Shown here: positions 62,480-64,000 of the stretch, piece after piece | Layout: every line of letters starts with the position of its first letter | Numbering within the stretch: position 1 is the first letter of the stretch | Assembly: GCF_016650815.1 (NCBI RefSeq) | Contig: NZ_JAEKEZ010000033.1 | Span: 434,001 to 498,000, forward strand | Direction of reading: 5' to 3' | DNA from: Pseudomonas sp. TH31 | Lineage (GTDB): Bacteria > Pseudomonadota > Gammaproteobacteria > Pseudomonadales > Pseudomonadaceae | DNA length: 64,000 nt | The notes under the pieces: generated by a model | Database searches by the model: none | What the model saw: only the letters and a program-made list of their open reading frames with translations | Told to the model about the DNA's origin: nothing | Translations under genes and position numbers: made by a program

Positions 62480-62548
62480 GGGTTAAACGCATCGCGCAAC
62501 GCCGTACGGCAGGCAAACCGTGGGCGACTTCGTTGCTCAATACCGCCG

Positions 62549-62992
62549 TTAAACGTGAGTCAAATATGCGTGGCTTAGTGTTTTAATGCCCAAGCGTTGA
62601 TAGAACGGTTCATTCCACCGCAAGTCGCGAAACGTGGTCAGGGTCAGACCGTTGAGTTCTCGTTTGCGCGAACATTCAATTGCCGTCAGAAGTAACTTTC
62701 GACCAATACCCTGGCCCTGAAAGTGTTGGCTGACAGACAGCTCCTGAATATGCAGTTGGTTGTCGACTTCAATGGCTCCGAGAAAACCCGCAAGTGCACC
62801 ATCGGCTGATTGCGCGACCCAAACGTCGGCGCTTTCTATGGCGTGCAGGTGTTGCCGTGCGTCGGTCACCGGAGCGTCGGCTAACCAGGCGAGTTCAGGG
62901 TCGGCGCGAAACAACGCCGCAGCCGAACGCTCGATGGCGGGGAGGGAATTGGCATCGGTGGGTTGGGAGCAGCGAAGGGTGATGATGTTCAT
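62549..62992 (-). CDS. GNAT family N-acetyltransferase
   Basis: 147 residues. Acetyl-CoA motif A in QELSVSQHFQGQGIGRKLLLTAIE (Q/RxxGxG/A) and FYQRLGIKTL for motif B. Substrate unknown. Convergent to the LysR gene with a 69-base gap and no hairpin of the REP families between them. Confidence 0.82.
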   Translation of the reverse strand: MNIITLRCSQPTDANSLPAIERSAAALFRADPELAWLADAPVTDARQHLHAIESADVWVAQSADGALAGFLGAIEVDNQLHIQELSVSQHFQGQGIGRKLLLTAIECSRKRELNGLTLTTFRDLRWNEPFYQRLGIKTLSHAYLTHV

Positions 62993-63009
62993 GCGGGCAT
63001 GGTAAACGC

Positions 63010-63111
63010 GTAGGAGCTGCCGCAGGCTCGGGCCGCGTTCGGACGATCATTTGACCTTTTCAGATCAAAAGATCGTCCGAACGCGGCCCGAGCCTGCGGC
63101 AGCTCCTACAT
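63010..63111. repeat. Long inverted repeat, family A/B hybrid
   Basis: GTAGGAGCTGCCGCAGGCTC with GGGCCGCGTTCGGACGATC and full inverted copy around a TTTGACC centre, about 102 bases with near-perfect arms of about 40. It combines the family A ends with a longer GGCCGCGTTCGG stem. Confidence 0.85.
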
Positions 63112-63119
63112 GGATCGCG

Positions 63120-64000
63120 TCAGGGTTTGAGATGCAGCAAGACGTAGTCGTTTTTATCGAAACGTCCGGTTAGCGCGGGTTCCAACGCCCCCAACGACGT
63201 GCCTTTCAAGGCCTTGTAGTCGTTCTGGTCCATGATCACCCAGGCAGGCGCCGCGATGCTGCCCAGGTCCTGAGCCGATTCGGTGAAGACCGGTTGCAGG
63301 TCTTGTTCGATATTGACCATGAACTTGATCGCCTTGGCATCTTTACCCATGCCAAACAGCACCAGCGGAGCGGATTCTTGCTGGACCTGTGCGAAAGCGG
63401 CACGGCTGAAGGTACGCGAATCGTAGAGCTGACGCTCCACCGGCTCGAACACCAGGATGTAAACCGACCACAATCCCAGTACCGCGCAAAACGCCAATGC
63501 CTGCGCCCGCCATGTTGGCCGGAACAGCGCAGCGATGGCAATCGCTTGCAGCACGCCGAGCACGATCAACACTGGCGCAAGACCGGTGAGCTGTTCAGGG
63601 AAGCGCCGCTGTCCAACCACCAACGCAATGATCAACAACCCCGGAATCAGCAGCCAAAGCGCTTGCATCACGCCGCGCAATGCGCTGAACAACCGACCTC
63701 GCGTTGCCTGAAACGGATACGCCGCGATGATCGCGGCCATCGGCAGCATCGGCAGCACGTAACGGGCTTTTTCGCTTGAGGGATCGACAGCCCGACCATC
63801 ACGATCAACCCGGCCGCCGCGCAGTACAGCACCAGGCGCAGTTGCGGCCCGGCTTCGCGCGGGTTGGTCAGGCAAATGGCGGCCAACGCCAACAAGCCCA
63901 ACGGATAGGCCAGCGCATAGTTGCCCATGGAGCTGGTGAAGTAATACAGCGAACCGCTGGCCCCCTCACTGCCATCCATGCGCCCCATGAATTGCATGCG
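63120..64000 (-). pseudogene. ArnT-like glycosyltransferase family 39 membrane protein, 5' end outside window, apparent frameshift
   Basis: C-terminal part of a polytopic membrane glycosyltransferase of the ArnT/PMT type, which move a lipid-linked sugar onto a glycan or protein. Visible: FTSSMGNYALAYPLGLLALA, then several hydrophobic segments (GLIVMVGLSI, ALRGVMQALWLLIPGLLIIALVV, IVLGVLQAIAIAALF) and a soluble periplasmic end (SIAAPAWVIMDQNDYKAL). The conserved KKARYVLPMLPMAAI block shows the frame break at the A/T run 63768-63772: five bases where six are needed. N-terminal catalytic part lies beyond base 64000. Confidence 0.72.

Noticed and set aside
4295..63111. Dispersed similar hairpins as a CRISPR array
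   Set aside because: Copies are far apart, inverted in pairs, between genes, and there are no regular spacers or cas genes.
1..64000. tRNA, rRNA, insertion sequences, prophage
   Set aside because: No cloverleaf-like string, ribosomal RNA stretch, transposase, integrase or phage structural gene was recognised in the window.

Overview
The window is GC-rich chromosomal DNA from a Pseudomonas of the P. fluorescens group. The evidence is gene content and protein similarity recalled from that genus: a 2-ketogluconate (kgu) operon with perfect PtxS operators, aruH, sfnB/sfnG, pssA, an efe iron-uptake operon, a MexMN-type pump with its two-component system, and many short REP-type inverted repeats between genes. 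I see no rRNA, tRNA, insertion sequence, prophage or CRISPR array.

Layout. 0-4.3 kb: 3' part of a glycerate kinase gene, a chemoreceptor behind a sigma-28-like promoter, and arginine:pyruvate transaminase aruH. 4.4-9.8 kb: kguD-kguT-kguK-kguE (minus strand) with the LacI-type repressor gene ptxS; identical 14-bp operators lie in front of kguE and ptxS. 9.9-12.1 kb: LysE-type exporter, AraC regulator, DUF1345 membrane protein. 12.2-18.8 kb: RND pump genes divergent from a response regulator/sensor kinase pair. 18.9-22.1 kb: nicotinamidase, ECF sigma/anti-sigma pair, TPR protein, cytochrome b561. 22.2-25.6 kb: methyltransferase, dienoyl-CoA isomerase-like crotonase, nudC, TSUP permease. 25.7-29.6 kb: sulfur scavenging genes sfnB and sfnG (sigma-54 promoter), then a TetR/DUF1348 pair with a palindromic operator. 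29.8-35.6 kb: pssA and efeU-efeO-efeB plus a fourth EfeO-like gene under a Fur box. 35.8-45.2 kb: AraC regulator and a short/branched-chain acyl-CoA catabolic cluster (acyl-CoA synthetase, HSD10-like SDR, thiolase, two acyl-CoA dehydrogenases, hydratase, 3-hydroxyisobutyryl-CoA hydrolase type). 45.6-51.4 kb: basic amino acid ABC transporter, Lrp regulator, CtlX-type hydrolase and a solitary AstA-type arginine succinyltransferase. 51.5-53.6 kb: HPP protein and MFS transporter. 53.7-62.5 kb: an accessory catabolic locus (LysR, argininosuccinate-lyase-like enzyme, polar amino acid ABC transporter, two NodB-fold hydrolases, MmgE/PrpD protein). The end holds a GNAT acetyltransferase and part of an ArnT-like glycosyltransferase gene.

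Two points deserve attention. First, the 53.7-62.5 kb locus combines enzyme families (C-N lyase, MmgE/PrpD epimerase, cyclic-imide/ureide-type hydrolase, amino acid importer) that fit catabolism of an N-substituted aspartate or related aminopolycarboxylate; this is inference and I know of no description of this exact locus. Second, seven genes carry nine apparent single-base deletions, each in a run of one nucleotide and each restoring a full-length conserved protein when one base is added. That looks like residual homopolymer error in the assembly more than gene decay, and downstream readers should treat these genes as probably intact.
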